Shown here: positions 5,436 to 6,032 of the stretch, piece by piece | Layout of the letters: every line of letters begins with the position of its first letter | How positions within the stretch are numbered: the first letter of the stretch is position 1 | Assembly: GCA_025774615.1 (NCBI GenBank) | Contig: JALGVQ010000170.1 | Span: 1 to 6,032 of the forward strand | DNA length: 6,032 bases | Direction of reading: 5' to 3' | From: a bacterium | Lineage (GTDB): Bacteria; Blakebacterota; Blakebacteria; Blakebacterales; Blakebacteraceae | Notes under the pieces: model-generated | Told to the model about the DNA's origin: nothing | The model's input: the letters and a program-made list of their open reading frames with translations, nothing else | Databases searched by the model: none | Program-made: the position numbers and the translations under genes

Positions 5436-6032
5436 TCACTTGAATCTCAGCTGGAGTTTGGCGTCAAATCCAGGCACTACCATCGGCAGGTTTTGCCAGT
5501 CTACACGGCGCAATATGGGATTATGGGCCCGGCGGGGATAGGTCACGATGACCGTGTTATCCTTGACCGACACAGTCCCTTTTCCTTGAACGAAGTGGCG
5601 GTAGAGCTTCGGGGCATCACAATGTTCAAACCCGCGCAGTTTCTGCGCGAGCATGGTGTAGAGCGTATCGGCAATCATGGTCATGGCCACATCGAAGTGG
5701 ATCTTCACCAGAATCGGGGAGGAGAGCGCGTTGAGGTGGAAGAACTTCACCGCCTCCGCGATACCGGATTCCACTCTCCATCTGCGGGAATAATTGCCCA
5801 CCACCAGTTCCACCGGCATGTCAAAGTCATTGGTGATGAGGAAGGTCGGCTTCTCGCGACCGTGTCCGCGCACAACGACCTGACGCAGGTCACCCTCGTA
5901 GCCGCGCAACTCGATCAGGGAATCGTGTATCACCGGGTTCCGGTATTTGCGCTTCGGGTGAGGGATCTCGATGCGCTTCCACGGACTCAGCTTCTCCACT
6001 GCCCCGATCAGGTTCTTACCACGACGCCGCAG
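5436..6032 (-). CDS. DDE transposase, IS4 superfamily, C-terminal part
   Basis: The minus-strand frame is open to the window edge, giving 198 residues of the C-terminal part. A GTG at 5999 is available but the frame continues upstream of it (LRRRGKNLIGA), so it is probably internal. The hallmark is TNDFDMPVELVVGNYSRRWR followed by VE, which matches the TND...Y-x-x-RW-x-x-E block of IS4-type enzymes. E88 is the third catalytic acid, with Y81 and K96 completing a YREK-like signature; the E-to-K gap is one residue longer than the classic form. The first two catalytic Asp residues may lie wholly or partly outside. The protein would cut and join the ends of its own insertion sequence. The frame has no internal stop, so the copy may be intact. 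The subfamily cannot be assigned. Confidence 0.8.
   Translation of the reverse strand: MRRRGKNLIGAVEKLSPWKRIEIPHPKRKYRNPVIHDSLIELRGYEGDLRQVVVRGHGREKPTFLITNDFDMPVELVVGNYSRRWRVESGIAEAVKFFHLNALSSPILVKIHFDVAMTMIADTLYTMLAQKLRGFEHCDAPKLYRHFVQGKGTVSVKDNTVIVTYPRRAHNPILRRVDWQNLPMVVPGFDAKLQLRFK
5436..6032 (-). mobile_element. Insertion sequence, partial, borders not defined
   Basis: The transposase gene implies an insertion sequence running off the right edge. Its left end should lie within a few dozen to about 150 bases left of 5436, but no terminal inverted repeat or target duplication can be confirmed because the other end is not in the window. The coordinates given cover only the coding part. Confidence 0.6.

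Overview
This is bacterial DNA, probably from a Gram-negative organism with moderately high GC. Two gene products carry an N-terminal export or anchor segment, and the transporter looks like a TRAP-type large permease that works with periplasmic partners. Nothing here fixes the phylum.

Bases 2-4808 hold five closely spaced plus-strand genes. They are the C-terminal part of a DctM-like (ion transporter superfamily) permease, a 54-residue membrane miniprotein, a membrane-anchored M14-type zinc hydrolase of the succinylglutamate desuccinylase/aspartoacylase kind, an exported family C69 dipeptidase, and a receiver-HisKA signalling protein with no ATPase domain. Gaps are 3, 11, 82 and 13 bases, so this reads as one operon or two overlapping transcription units; the 82-base gap could hold an internal promoter. 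The two hydrolases would act on peptides or acylated amino acids outside the cytoplasm and the permease would import products. That link is inference from gene order, and the substrate is unknown.

Bases 4809-5435 carry no convincing gene. The stretch starts with what looks like the 3' end of a tRNA (T-arm and 3' acceptor strand, no 5' half), followed by a strong intrinsic terminator. A second copy of the 15-base T-arm core lies 241 bases further on, and each copy is followed by the inverse complement of its first 8 bases. This looks like scar tissue from integration at a tRNA gene.

Bases 5436-6032 hold, on the minus strand, the C-terminal part of a DDE transposase of the IS4 superfamily, cut by the window edge. 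Together with the tRNA-like repeats it marks the right third of the window as a mobile-DNA hotspot beside an otherwise ordinary metabolic operon.
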